Below are positions 9,209-17,529 of a stretch of 64,000 nt of DNA, piece by piece. Below the pieces are notes generated by a model. It had not been told where the DNA came from. It ran no database searches and worked only from the letters and a program-made list of their open reading frames with translations. Source of the DNA: Cytophagaceae bacterium (lineage in GTDB: Bacteria; Bacteroidota; Bacteroidia; Cytophagales; Cytophagaceae); the NCBI GenBank assembly GCA_025455005.1, contig JALONH010000011.1, positions 26,552 to 90,551 on the forward strand. Reading direction: 5' to 3'. A program made the position numbers and the translations under genes. How positions within the stretch are numbered: position 1 is the first letter of the stretch; each line of letters begins with the position of its first letter.

Positions 9209-10310
9209 TATCGGTGTAGGAAATCATCACTCCTACAGCAGAGGTCATATCGACTTTCATAAGAGCTATCAAAGCTACTAACTCTGCATGAAATTCTCTA
9301 ATTTTTGCTCTATGATTAACATCACTTAAAGACTGTGAAAATGTCTCCGGAATTTCAGATAATTTATTTTCAACAACAACAAATTGTCCTTTGATAGATG
9401 CGTCTAAATTAGACTGCCCAATGGCTTGCAAATAATCATCTAGTCCGGGTCCATTGACTCCTTGTGTGGATACTCCTAAATATGTATTTTTTATAGCCAA
9501 AAGAGATGCTCGCATTTGAGTAAGGGAGGAGTCTGAATAATAGGCCTCCGCTTTACTAGGATTTACTACAGATGGATCACCCAACACATTGGCAATAATA
9601 TTAACCGGAACCCCCACTTTAAAGTTTTTAACAATTTCTAAGTTACGAACCATTCGATTAATAACATTAGAAGTAGAAGATCCGACATCTACACCTAGAT
9701 TAGAAGTAAACGTATTACGATACGTTCCATTCCATTCTGCTAAAGTAGCTGCTACTTTAGTATTAATATGTTCGATTACATCGACTAAAAATGTTCTTCG
9801 TTTATCATCATCGAATAACGTTATGATTTCAGCGTCCGTAAGGGATTTACTATAAAGTAAATAGTCTAAAGCAGGAAATCCGCTGAATGTGGACCCTAAG
9901 CTGGAATTGAAATCATATCCTCCTGCTGTAATGTTCGCTTCAATCCGAGTTCCATCCGTAGGAAAGGTATTAACCCCTAAACCTTCCGGAATCAACTGGA
10001 CAGTCAACGCAGGACCAAAATCATACAACGAAACATATTGCCACTGTGTGTATGTTTGTTGAAACGCTGCTCTTAAGAGTTGTAAAGTAGATGTAGTTCG
10101 ACTTGCGTTGAAATTTACCGCTGCTTGTTGTAAGTTCGATACAGACGTTTGTAAGTTTTGGTATCCCGGACGTATCAAGTTCTCGGAATAATTAACTAAC
10201 ATAGGTCCACGATCAGCTGAAGGGAGCTCTTCTATTCCTTTACCTGGAGTACAAGACATAAACCAGGTAAAGAGTAGAGAGAAGAATACGATGTTGTTTA
10301 ACTTTTTCAT
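9195..10310 (-). CDS. Imelysin-family (IrpA-like) lipoprotein
   Basis: Lipoprotein of 371 residues, probably in the periplasm or on the outer membrane, of the imelysin/M75-type family known from iron-regulated protein A and the EfeO relatives. Seen: lipobox LFTWFMSC with Cys20, an Ala/Gln-rich helical repeat (NLQTSVSNLQQAAVNF) and the second helical bundle around TLAEWNGTYRNTF. The place of the family's GxHxxE motif reads GFPALDYLLYS, so the motif His is Pro and the Glu is Asp. A peptidase role is therefore unlikely, and iron or ligand binding is the better guess. 30 bases downstream of the DUF4856 gene and overlapping the HTTM gene. Confidence 0.88.
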   Translation of the reverse strand: MKKLNNIVFFSLLFTWFMSCTPGKGIEELPSADRGPMLVNYSENLIRPGYQNLQTSVSNLQQAAVNFNASRTTSTLQLLRAAFQQTYTQWQYVSLYDFGPALTVQLIPEGLGVNTFPTDGTRIEANITAGGYDFNSSLGSTFSGFPALDYLLYSKSLTDAEIITLFDDDKRRTFLVDVIEHINTKVAATLAEWNGTYRNTFTSNLGVDVGSSTSNVINRMVRNLEIVKNFKVGVPVNIIANVLGDPSVVNPSKAEAYYSDSSLTQMRASLLAIKNTYLGVSTQGVNGPGLDDYLQAIGQSNLDASIKGQFVVVENKLSEIPETFSQSLSDVNHRAKIREFHAELVALIALMKVDMTSAVGVMISYTDNDGD

Positions 10311-10340
10311 CTATTTTATAACAATGTAAAGCCCACAAAG

Positions 10341-11525
10341 TTAAAAAGTAAATCCAAAGGTTGTGTTAATATTTGTTCGTAGTGTATTTAACTCGATTTG
10401 GGTTACTTCATAGAAATTATACCCCTGCGTTGCAAAGTTAGGATGATCAAACACTGACAACCAATTATTTAAAGTTGCATTAGAAACACGAGCAGGATAT
10501 GCACTATATTGAAACCCCTTAATAAAGGCAATTAATTCGGATAAAGCATGGTTACGTTTCGCTTGATCAGTAGTATTGGCATCATCAATATATTTTACCA
10601 TTGTGGCCGCCCATACTTTTTCTAATTCTTGTTGTATGATTGCTTTTTGAATATCTAATAAGGCTTGGTCGTTATTATTTATAGCGACTCTTCCGGCTAT
10701 AAAAGCATTGTATATCGTTCCAATGGCATTCGGTAATTTAGAATCATTTTTACGGTCAAAAGCATAAGCCCCGAAATAACGCATTCTAGATCTTATCTGT
10801 GGATTGGTTAATCCTGAATTTAACAATGAACTATATGTAGATGGTATGCCTACTAATTTAAATGCAAAGTCCCAATTTTTGATTTTATCTGCTTGACTCA
10901 CACCGGAACCGGTAGAGGAGACATCCATTAGTTTATTCGTCAGTTGATAGTAAATCAACGAACCCATTTGCCCTTTATCGACTAATTGTTGGTATTCCAT
11001 ACCATATTTATTTATTACGTATTTAGATCCACTGGTAGCAGGAGGAACCGGAACCGTTTCTACTACACCTGCAGTTCCTATAGTTCCGGTAACCGGTGCG
11101 GCTCCGGTTGCAGATGGATTGGCAGATAATTTCAAACTGTCTATTGCTATATTCAAAACATCTAAACCACTCAATGAGATACCCGGAACAGTAACATCTG
11201 TTGAGGTAGTAATTAAATCTTCCAGATCAAACGAGGCATTCGTTAATGCAACATTAGTAAATCCAGATCCTGTTAACATATTTTTCATGGAGACATCATC
11301 TAATGTTGTACCCACTGTTTTTACTGCATTCATCTTACCGTTAAGCTCAGATAACATTAAAAAAACAGTGTCACCTTTAGCAAATCCGGATGTGGTATCT
11401 GCAAAATTATAGGTAGAGGGAAACGAATACGAAGGAACGGGAGGTGGTCCTATTTCTCCTTCTTTACAAGAAATAGCAAGAGCTACTAGAGCCATGCATC
11501 CAACGATTTTAATTTTTGTGAACAT
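10341..11525 (-). CDS. DUF4856-type lipoprotein, first gene of the iron operon
   Basis: Secreted lipoprotein of 394 residues: MFTKIKIVGCMALVALAISC gives a lipobox with Cys20. The following GPPPVPSYSFPSTYNFAD and the later YGMEYQQLVDKGQMGSLIYYQ and KNWDFAFKLVGIPSTY are of the DUF4856 kind, a Bacteroidota family regularly found beside imelysin. A low-complexity Gly/Ala/Pro/Thr linker (about 148-170) splits it. No catalytic motif is visible and its biochemical role is unknown; a surface or periplasmic iron-ligand binding role is inferred from the operon. It is the promoter-proximal gene, and two Fur-like palindromes lie in the 187 bases upstream. Confidence 0.8.
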   Translation of the reverse strand: MFTKIKIVGCMALVALAISCKEGEIGPPPVPSYSFPSTYNFADTTSGFAKGDTVFLMLSELNGKMNAVKTVGTTLDDVSMKNMLTGSGFTNVALTNASFDLEDLITTSTDVTVPGISLSGLDVLNIAIDSLKLSANPSATGAAPVTGTIGTAGVVETVPVPPATSGSKYVINKYGMEYQQLVDKGQMGSLIYYQLTNKLMDVSSTGSGVSQADKIKNWDFAFKLVGIPSTYSSLLNSGLTNPQIRSRMRYFGAYAFDRKNDSKLPNAIGTIYNAFIAGRVAINNNDQALLDIQKAIIQQELEKVWAATMVKYIDDANTTDQAKRNHALSELIAFIKGFQYSAYPARVSNATLNNWLSVFDHPNFATQGYNFYEVTQIELNTLRTNINTTFGFTF

Positions 11526-11605
11526 AATGCTTTACGTTTAGTTGTATAAGGTAATTTTGTATGTTTGTAGGTAATGGTTATGTTCTCCTTGAACTACCAT
11601 TCTTA

Positions 11606-11622
11606 TTTAGACTAATTCTAAA
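11606..11622. promoter_or_regulatory. Palindrome resembling a Fur box (site 1)
   Basis: Perfect inverted repeat TTTAGA-N5-TCTAAA, 81 bases upstream of the DUF4856 start and within the divergent region shared with the ctpA-type gene. The arms resemble the TTTAGAA...TTCTAAA half-sites I associate with Fur in Bacteroidota. An iron-repressed promoter for the operon below would make biological sense, but the regulator assignment is inference. Confidence 0.45.
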
Positions 11623-11660
11623 GTGATGCAAATCTATACTCTAAAATTGTATCTTGCAAA

Positions 11661-11683
11661 TTATTTAGAAATATTTTAAATAA
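11661..11683. promoter_or_regulatory. Palindrome resembling a Fur box (site 2)
   Basis: A 23-base near-perfect palindrome with arms TTATTTAGAAA and TTTTAAATAA, broken by one pair (G opposite T). It shares the TTTAGA core with site 1, 38 bases away. It lies 30 bases upstream of the ctpA-type start, so it could act on either divergent gene. AT-richness makes chance palindromes likelier, which lowers confidence. Confidence 0.35.
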
Positions 11684-11712
11684 AAATAATACTCACTGTA
11701 TATCAATCTTTT

Positions 11713-13335
11713 ATGAATAATACTGAATCAAAAAACTCTTCTTGGGGGATCCGCCTTCCGCTTTTTCTTTCTATTACTTTAGTAATTGGAATCTTGGTTG
11801 GCTCATTGATGTCGGGAGATAAATCCCTTCAGGGCACATTGCCGTTACCGGAAAAACTAAGTGAGATACTTACATATATACAGCAAGATTATGTAGACAC
11901 AGTGGATGTTAATGATCTGACAGATTTTACCATCACCAAATTGTTAGAAAAGTTGGATCCACATACGAGTTATGTTCCCATAAAAGATTTGGAGATGTCT
12001 CATGCTCAATTGGAAGGCGACTTTGAAGGTGTAGGGATAGAATTTAACATCATCAAAGATACCATTTATGTTATTTCTCCAATCGCAGGAGGGCCCTCAG
12101 AAAAAGCGGGAATATTGGCCGGTGATAAAATTGTACGTATTCAAGATGAAAATGTGGGGGGTGTAGGATTTACATCATCGGATGTTTTTAAACGATTGCG
12201 GGGTAAAAAAGGCACTGAAGTAAAAATTGGGGTGGTACGGAATGGCAGCTCTGAAATCTTATACTATACTATAACAAGAGATAAAATACCTACCTACTCA
12301 GTAGAAGTGAGCTATATGATAGATGCTCAAACTGGATACATCAAAATAAGTCGATTTGCTGAAAATACAGCGGCCGAATTTAAAGATGCGGTTACTCAAC
12401 TGAAGAATAAGGGGATGAAACAGCTCATGATTGATTTGAGAGATAACCCGGGGGGATATTTAAATCAAGCAACGGAAATCGCTGATGAAGTGCTATCCGG
12501 ACAAAAGATGATTGTGTATACGGATGGTAAAAAAGACCAGTACGATCGTGAATACAAAGCCTTTTCAACCGGATTGTTCGAGGTAGGCGCCATTGTCATA
12601 TTAATCAATGAAGGTAGTGCATCCGCATCTGAAATCGTTTCCGGAGCAGTTCAGGACCATGATCGGGGTATCATTGTAGGTAGGCGTTCATTTGGAAAAG
12701 GATTGGTTCAAGAAGTAAAACGATTAAAAGATGGTTCTGAACTTCGATTAACAATCTCCAGATATTATACCCCTTCTGGAAGATGTATACAAAAGCCCTA
12801 TGAAAAGGATAAACCGGAAGCATATGAAGACGAAGTGATGGAACGGTATAGCCACGGTGAATTATTTAATAAGGACAGTATAAAATTTAATGACACATTA
12901 CAATATAAAACAGCAAAAGGAAGAATCGTATACGGAGGTGGTGGTATAATGCCGGATATCTTTGTCCCAAGGGACACGAGCGATTATACCGAACTATTGA
13001 GTGGTCTATTTAATAAAAATATTATACGTGAATACACCTTGGACTATTATCAAAAAAATAAAACACAATTAGAAAAATATTCTTTTAACGAGTATCAACA
13101 ATCCTTCCAAGTGAGTTCCCCTATGTTTCAAGAATTATTAAGAAGAGCAACTGCGGTTGGCATATACTATACCAATAAAGACGTAGAACGTTCACGACAT
13201 AGTATTGAAACCTATGTTAAAGCTTATATTGCCAGAAGTATTTGGGGCAATGCCGGATTTTACCCTATAGTCAATTTAAATGATGAAATTTACACGGAGG
13301 GCATAAAAGCGTTTTCTTCAAACGTATTGCGTTAA
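11713..13335 (+). CDS. S41 C-terminal processing peptidase with PDZ domain
   Basis: CtpA/Prc-type serine protease of 540 residues, exported and probably anchored by one N-terminal membrane segment (LPLFLSITLVIGILVGSLMS). Domains in order: helical region with YVDTVDVNDL, PDZ domain about 95-180 (GVGIEFNIIKDTIYVISPI, then GDKIVRIQDENV), protease core about 195-370 with IDLRDNPGGYL, the Ser-bearing GSASASEIVSGAVQDHDRG and the Lys-bearing GRRSFGKGLVQ that form the Ser-Lys dyad. The 160-residue C-terminal tail is helical. It trims C-termini of periplasmic proteins. Divergent from the iron operon; convergent with the formyl-THF cyclo-ligase gene 142 bases on. Confidence 0.93.
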   Translation: MNNTESKNSSWGIRLPLFLSITLVIGILVGSLMSGDKSLQGTLPLPEKLSEILTYIQQDYVDTVDVNDLTDFTITKLLEKLDPHTSYVPIKDLEMSHAQLEGDFEGVGIEFNIIKDTIYVISPIAGGPSEKAGILAGDKIVRIQDENVGGVGFTSSDVFKRLRGKKGTEVKIGVVRNGSSEILYYTITRDKIPTYSVEVSYMIDAQTGYIKISRFAENTAAEFKDAVTQLKNKGMKQLMIDLRDNPGGYLNQATEIADEVLSGQKMIVYTDGKKDQYDREYKAFSTGLFEVGAIVILINEGSASASEIVSGAVQDHDRGIIVGRRSFGKGLVQEVKRLKDGSELRLTISRYYTPSGRCIQKPYEKDKPEAYEDEVMERYSHGELFNKDSIKFNDTLQYKTAKGRIVYGGGGIMPDIFVPRDTSDYTELLSGLFNKNIIREYTLDYYQKNKTQLEKYSFNEYQQSFQVSSPMFQELLRRATAVGIYYTNKDVERSRHSIETYVKAYIARSIWGNAGFYPIVNLNDEIYTEGIKAFSSNVLR

Positions 13336-13477
13336 TAGAAAAACAAAGTCGTTAACGTAAGGAGGACAATCCTAACAGGTCAAAACTTTACCTGTATTTG
13401 ATTCTTCACAAAGTTCAACTAGTAATGAACAACAACCTCAGAATATTAATGTAACCGTCATTGTATTAGCATAATGT

Positions 13478-14047
13478 TTAAAATCGATGGATGCCTTGGG
13501 GTGTAATAACACTATTTAACGCTACGTCCCATGCATCTACAAGAATTTCTTCTTCGATGGCTTCGTAAAATGAAATACCAATTTTTAGGGTATCAACTCT
13601 ACACATTCTTAATAAAGCATCATAATACCCTTTACCATAGCCCACCCTATGTCCATTTTTATCGAAGGCCAATAATGGAACAATAACTATATCTATTTCT
13701 GTTGGTGCTATCACTATTTTGTTTTTGGGTTCTTCTATTCCAAATTGATTTTGAATCCAATCTGTTTGTTCATTAAATAAAACAACTTGTTGTTCCATGC
13801 TTCCCTTTTCGATAGAACTGGTACACCATTTTACGGAGGGATAAAGTGCCATAACTTCAGTATATAGAAAAGAGGTAATTGGTTCTTTAAGGCGATCTAA
13901 TGTTTTGAAAAGATGAATACAGTGTACATCACTTAACGGTATTTCATTAACAAAAAGATGTGCTATCAACCGGCTAAATAACCGTCGATCTTCTTCTGAA
14001 AGCAAGGCTCTTTGTTCTTTGAATCGTTTACGAATTTCATTTTTCAT
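13478..14047 (-). CDS. 5-formyltetrahydrofolate cyclo-ligase
   Basis: Converts 5-formyl-THF to 5,10-methenyl-THF with ATP, returning stored folate to one-carbon metabolism. Seen: the N-terminal KNEIRKRFKEQRALLSEEDRR with the basic substrate loop and the C-terminal signature VPLLAFDKNGHRVGYGKGYYD (GxGKGYYD). 189 residues from the ATG at 14047; the frame is open to 14083, but the extra residues (MEHLKWNGG) do not match the family, and an adjacent ATG at 14050 is possible. Either start overlaps the 3' end of bshC by about a dozen bases, so the two are co-transcribed. Confidence 0.92.
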   Translation of the reverse strand: MKNEIRKRFKEQRALLSEEDRRLFSRLIAHLFVNEIPLSDVHCIHLFKTLDRLKEPITSFLYTEVMALYPSVKWCTSSIEKGSMEQQVVLFNEQTDWIQNQFGIEEPKNKIVIAPTEIDIVIVPLLAFDKNGHRVGYGKGYYDALLRMCRVDTLKIGISFYEAIEEEILVDAWDVALNSVITPQGIHRF

Positions 14048-15608
14048 CATAACACCACCATTCCATTTCAAATGTTCCATCAAACGGATGTTCTACTAGA
14101 TTTGATATAACTTCTGCAGAATTAATATACCACGTCCAAAGGGACTCCTTACGTTCCATTAATCCATCATTGGGAAATATTTTTTCCTTTAGTTTTAAAA
14201 CCTTTTGAATGGGTACATCTTGTTTCCGTTCTAATGCCTTTTGTACTTTCTTTTCCAAATCCAATAGCATTTTTTCAACTTTAACTCTATCCCCTTTTAC
14301 TGTTGCCACCATCGTGGTATCTACAGTTAAGACTTTATGTTCAATAGCTGTCCATTGAGCCAATAACAAATTCTTTTCCTCCGTAAAATCGATAACCGTC
14401 TCGGTAAGCAATTGGGTTATTTTGGACCGAATCTTTTTCTCCTCGTCTGATAATTCTTCAATTGTACAAGAATATTGTTTTAACATATTCCATTGTGTAA
14501 CACTCATACCTCCTAAATGTAGCCGGGGGAATAATACCGGAAAAAAAGAACCAAACGATTGAAACACCGGTAAAAGTTGGATCCAATACGCCATCTCACC
14601 CGGACCGCCTACATAAACAACATCAGGCAAAATAGTAGTTTCATAAACCGGACGCAAGACAACATTAGGACTGAAGTGTTCAGGACGTTGTTCTATCTCT
14701 TGTAATAATTCTGCTTCTGTCCATTGTTTATCTCCGGTAGGAACAAGATAAGAATCTCCTTCTTTAACTAGTCTCTCTCTCCTATTATTGACTAAATAAA
14801 ATAAGTTAATAGGCCGAACATAAACTTGTGTATCCCACCCCATGGCTTTAATTTTTTCTGTTGACGTTTGGGATGCCTCAAGGGCCGCTTGTTCAATAAC
14901 CTCTTTTTTGAATAATGGAATACATTGTTGTTTTAAAGCAGCATCATCTCCATCTAATATTAGAATAGGGTAATCTTTAAATAATTCATGAACCAAACGC
15001 CGTGTAGCTTGGGATAAGGAAACGGATGTGGCATATACTTCTTTAACCCAAAAAGGAAAATCCGGAATGGTATCGAATAGTTCCGCGATACCGTCTGTCT
15101 TCATTCGCCCTACTGCTCCTGTTTGTTCCGTTATCCAAGTATATTCTTTAGAAAAAACGTGAAGCGATTGTATTTCTTGTATATCGTGATCTTCTGTAGC
15201 CATCCAAAAGACCGGAATGAATTTATTTTCAGGAAAATGAATCGAACACCATTTACTGTATCGAATCGCTGCAATTATTTTTAATACTGTATAGAAAGGT
15301 CCTAAGCCAATACCGATTTGTTGGCCTGTAGTAATGGTGAAAGTAGTAGGTTGTATTAAGTCATTTACAAAGGGAGGAAGTGAAATACCGTCCGTTTGAT
15401 ATTGTTGTTGTAGTACGTCAACCAACAAGGGTCTATTCACTGGATAGTTGGACCTTTCCTGAATGGCTTTAGCGATACCTTCTTTGGTAGGAGAAAACGC
15501 TGTAAGTTCTGAGAAAGTGTCAGGACTAGAAATATAGGATCGAAATAAGGAAGAAAACTTTCCTTTTAAAGAATCAAATGAAGTACTGGTATGAAACGAC
15601 AAAGACAT
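14037..15608 (-). CDS. bshC: Bacillithiol biosynthesis cysteine-adding enzyme BshC
   Basis: Putative cysteine ligase for the last step of bacillithiol (Cys-GlcN-malate) synthesis. The family core is clear: FTITTGQQIGIGLGPFYTVLK, then FIPVFWMATEDHDIQEI, then later VLRPVYETTILPDVVYVGGPGEMAYW, with a coiled-coil stretch near the C-terminus (KVEKMLLDLEKKVQKALERK). The start is set at the ATG at 15608 (MSLSFHTSTSF), giving 523 residues; the frame continues to 15659, but that extension is a hydrophobic string that the family lacks. bshA and bshB are not in the window. Divergent from epsC-cysM, which supply cysteine, and overlapping the cyclo-ligase gene. Confidence 0.92.
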   Translation of the reverse strand: MSLSFHTSTSFDSLKGKFSSLFRSYISSPDTFSELTAFSPTKEGIAKAIQERSNYPVNRPLLVDVLQQQYQTDGISLPPFVNDLIQPTTFTITTGQQIGIGLGPFYTVLKIIAAIRYSKWCSIHFPENKFIPVFWMATEDHDIQEIQSLHVFSKEYTWITEQTGAVGRMKTDGIAELFDTIPDFPFWVKEVYATSVSLSQATRRLVHELFKDYPILILDGDDAALKQQCIPLFKKEVIEQAALEASQTSTEKIKAMGWDTQVYVRPINLFYLVNNRRERLVKEGDSYLVPTGDKQWTEAELLQEIEQRPEHFSPNVVLRPVYETTILPDVVYVGGPGEMAYWIQLLPVFQSFGSFFPVLFPRLHLGGMSVTQWNMLKQYSCTIEELSDEEKKIRSKITQLLTETVIDFTEEKNLLLAQWTAIEHKVLTVDTTMVATVKGDRVKVEKMLLDLEKKVQKALERKQDVPIQKVLKLKEKIFPNDGLMERKESLWTWYINSAEVISNLVEHPFDGTFEMEWWCYDEK

Positions 15609-15666
15609 AAACGAAGATACTAAAAGCAAATGGATATATAGTAGAAGAACTAAGTTCAAAGGCGAC

Positions 15667-15697
15667 TTGTTCCCATAAGAATAAAAGAATACCTTTG
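15667..15697 (+). promoter_or_regulatory. Bacteroidota-type promoter of epsC-cysM
   Basis: TTG at 15667-15669 and TACCTTTG at 15690-15697 fit the -33 (TTG) and -7 (TAnnTTTG) elements of the primary sigma factor in this phylum, with 20 bases between them. Predicted start of transcription is about 15704, 27 bases before the epsC ATG. Confidence 0.55.
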
Positions 15698-15730
15698 TAC
15701 CACTATCATTAACGATAAGTAATTGATACT

Positions 15731-16531
15731 ATGGATGCTAAATTTCTAGAAACCTTATTATATAAACATCAAACCTCAAAAGAATATCCCCCCAGTTCTG
15801 AAGTATGTCAGTGGGTAACCCGATTGATGTTGTTGATGTTTCCGGAGCAAACACAAACACAGTATCAATCCGTTAATGATATAAAACATGAACTAAAGCA
15901 TCACGAGCGTACGTTAGTTGAGTTACTCACGCAAATGCAGGCTACAATACCGCGTTCACCTGAGACTTTAGCGACTGAATTTATGAAAGCGCTACCCAGT
16001 CTATATCAACAACTGGTGTTAGATGTACAAGCAATTGTAGAAGGCGACCCGGCTGCACGTTCAGAATTTGAAGTGATTAGAGCGTATCCCGGTTTTTATG
16101 CCATAGTTTTTTACCGTTTGGCTCATCAATTATACTTGTTAGACATCCCATTATTACCAAGAGTGATTGCAGAATATGCGCATTCTAAAACAGGTATAGA
16201 TATTCATCCCGGAGCTCAAATTGGCAGTTATTTTTATATCGATCATGGAACCGGTATTGTGATTGGAGAAACGGCGATAATAGGAGATCATGTAAAATTA
16301 TACCAAGGTGTGACCTTAGGAGCACTAAGTGTGTCAAAAGATAAACAAGATACAAAGCGCCATCCTACCATTGAAAGTCACGTGATCATTTATGCAGGCG
16401 CTACTATATTAGGTGGAGAAACAATAGTAGGGCATAACAGCGTAATTGGAGGGAATGCTTGGTTAACCGAAAGTGTTCCACCCTACACTAAAGTATACCA
16501 CAAAGCACAAATTGACGTTCGTATCAGTTAA
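15731..16531 (+). CDS. epsC: Serine O-acetyltransferase (EpsC/SatA type)
   Basis: Makes O-acetylserine from serine and acetyl-CoA, the first step of cysteine synthesis. 266 residues: an N-terminal helical region (DIKHELKHHERTLVELLTQM) and a C-terminal left-handed beta-helix of hexapeptide repeats with the catalytic-site signature GIDIHPGAQIG, FYIDHGTGIVIGETAIIG, YQGVTLGALS and KRHPTIESHVIIYAGA. It is the longer EpsC/SatA form rather than enteric CysE. 16 bases upstream of cysM, same strand, so the two enzymes of cysteine synthesis are one operon; the products may also associate as a cysteine synthase complex. Cysteine is also needed by BshC, encoded divergently. Confidence 0.92.
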   Translation: MDAKFLETLLYKHQTSKEYPPSSEVCQWVTRLMLLMFPEQTQTQYQSVNDIKHELKHHERTLVELLTQMQATIPRSPETLATEFMKALPSLYQQLVLDVQAIVEGDPAARSEFEVIRAYPGFYAIVFYRLAHQLYLLDIPLLPRVIAEYAHSKTGIDIHPGAQIGSYFYIDHGTGIVIGETAIIGDHVKLYQGVTLGALSVSKDKQDTKRHPTIESHVIIYAGATILGGETIVGHNSVIGGNAWLTESVPPYTKVYHKAQIDVRIS

Positions 16532-16547
16532 TACTACCGATTGAAGT

Positions 16548-17432
16548 ATGGCAAGTTTAGTAGACTTTATTGGCAATACGCCACTAGTAGAAATTAAAAA
16601 AATTTTGCATAAGCCCAACGTGCGACTATTCGCAAAGTTGGAAGGTCATAATCCAGGAGGAAGCGTTAAAGATCGAGCGGCCCATGGAATGATTAAAGGA
16701 GCATTAGAACGGGGTGAATTGAAGCCCGGGATGAAGTTAATAGAGGCTACCAGTGGTAATACCGGTATAGCATTAGCTATGATTGCTCGATTGTATGATT
16801 TAGAAATTGAATTGGTAATGCCAGAAAATTCAACCCGTGAACGAGTTTTAACGATGGAAGCATTCGGTGCTAAAGTAATTTTAACACCCGAATCCATAGG
16901 AATAGAAGGGGCACGAGATTATGCTGAGGCGCAAGTAGCGAAGGGTGGGTATGTTATGTTGAATCAATTTGCCAACCCGGATAATTATTTAGCACACTAT
17001 ACTACAACAGGCCCTGAAATTTGGAGGGATACCAACCGACAAATCACTCATTTCGTCTCCTCCATGGGTACAACAGGTACCATAATGGGAACATCTTCAT
17101 TTTTGAAAGGGGTGCGTCCTGAAATACAAATTATAGGCGTCCAACCTACAGATGGATCTAGAATACCCGGAATACGTCGATGGCCAAAAGAATACTTACC
17201 AAAAATTTTCGATCCTACTAAAGTAGATAAAATCATAGATGTAAGCGAAGCCGATGCAAAAGCAATGGCAAATCGTCTGGCCAAAGAAGAAGGTATTTTT
17301 TCCGGAATGAGTAGTGGTGGAGCCATGGTAGCCGCTTTACAAATCGCGGATTCTATCGATTCCGGAACTATTGTAAGTATTGTTTGCGACCGGGGGGACC
17401 GCTATTTATCCAGTGATTTATTTGGAGTGTAA
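16548..17432 (+). CDS. cysM: Cysteine synthase (CysM type, PLP)
   Basis: O-acetylserine sulfhydrylase that replaces acetate by sulfide (or thiosulfate, in the CysM branch) to give cysteine. 294 residues. Schiff-base Lys41 lies in NPGGSVKDRAA, the substrate loop is EATSGNTGIALA, and the PLP-phosphate loop is SSMGTTGTIMGTS; the end GIFSGMSSGGAMVAAL is also typical. The short length and the RRWPKEYLP segment point to the CysM rather than the CysK branch. Second gene after epsC. No strong terminator follows; the next 97 bases to the convergent HExxH gene are AT-rich without a clear hairpin. Confidence 0.93.
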   Translation: MASLVDFIGNTPLVEIKKILHKPNVRLFAKLEGHNPGGSVKDRAAHGMIKGALERGELKPGMKLIEATSGNTGIALAMIARLYDLEIELVMPENSTRERVLTMEAFGAKVILTPESIGIEGARDYAEAQVAKGGYVMLNQFANPDNYLAHYTTTGPEIWRDTNRQITHFVSSMGTTGTIMGTSSFLKGVRPEIQIIGVQPTDGSRIPGIRRWPKEYLPKIFDPTKVDKIIDVSEADAKAMANRLAKEEGIFSGMSSGGAMVAALQIADSIDSGTIVSIVCDRGDRYLSSDLFGV

Positions 17433-17529
17433 TAAATGGTATATTTTATTAATATATCTTTTCACTCTTGTTAACAGGAGGATACATAATAGTAATTAAA
17501 CGATTTATAATTCAAAAAAATAAATTACT

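Noticed and set aside
13374..13464. Open stretch reading PVFDSSQSSTSNEQQPQNIN in the gap after the ctpA-type gene
   Set aside because: Looks faintly coding but has no start codon after the preceding in-frame stop, and only 29 codons; at most a remnant.
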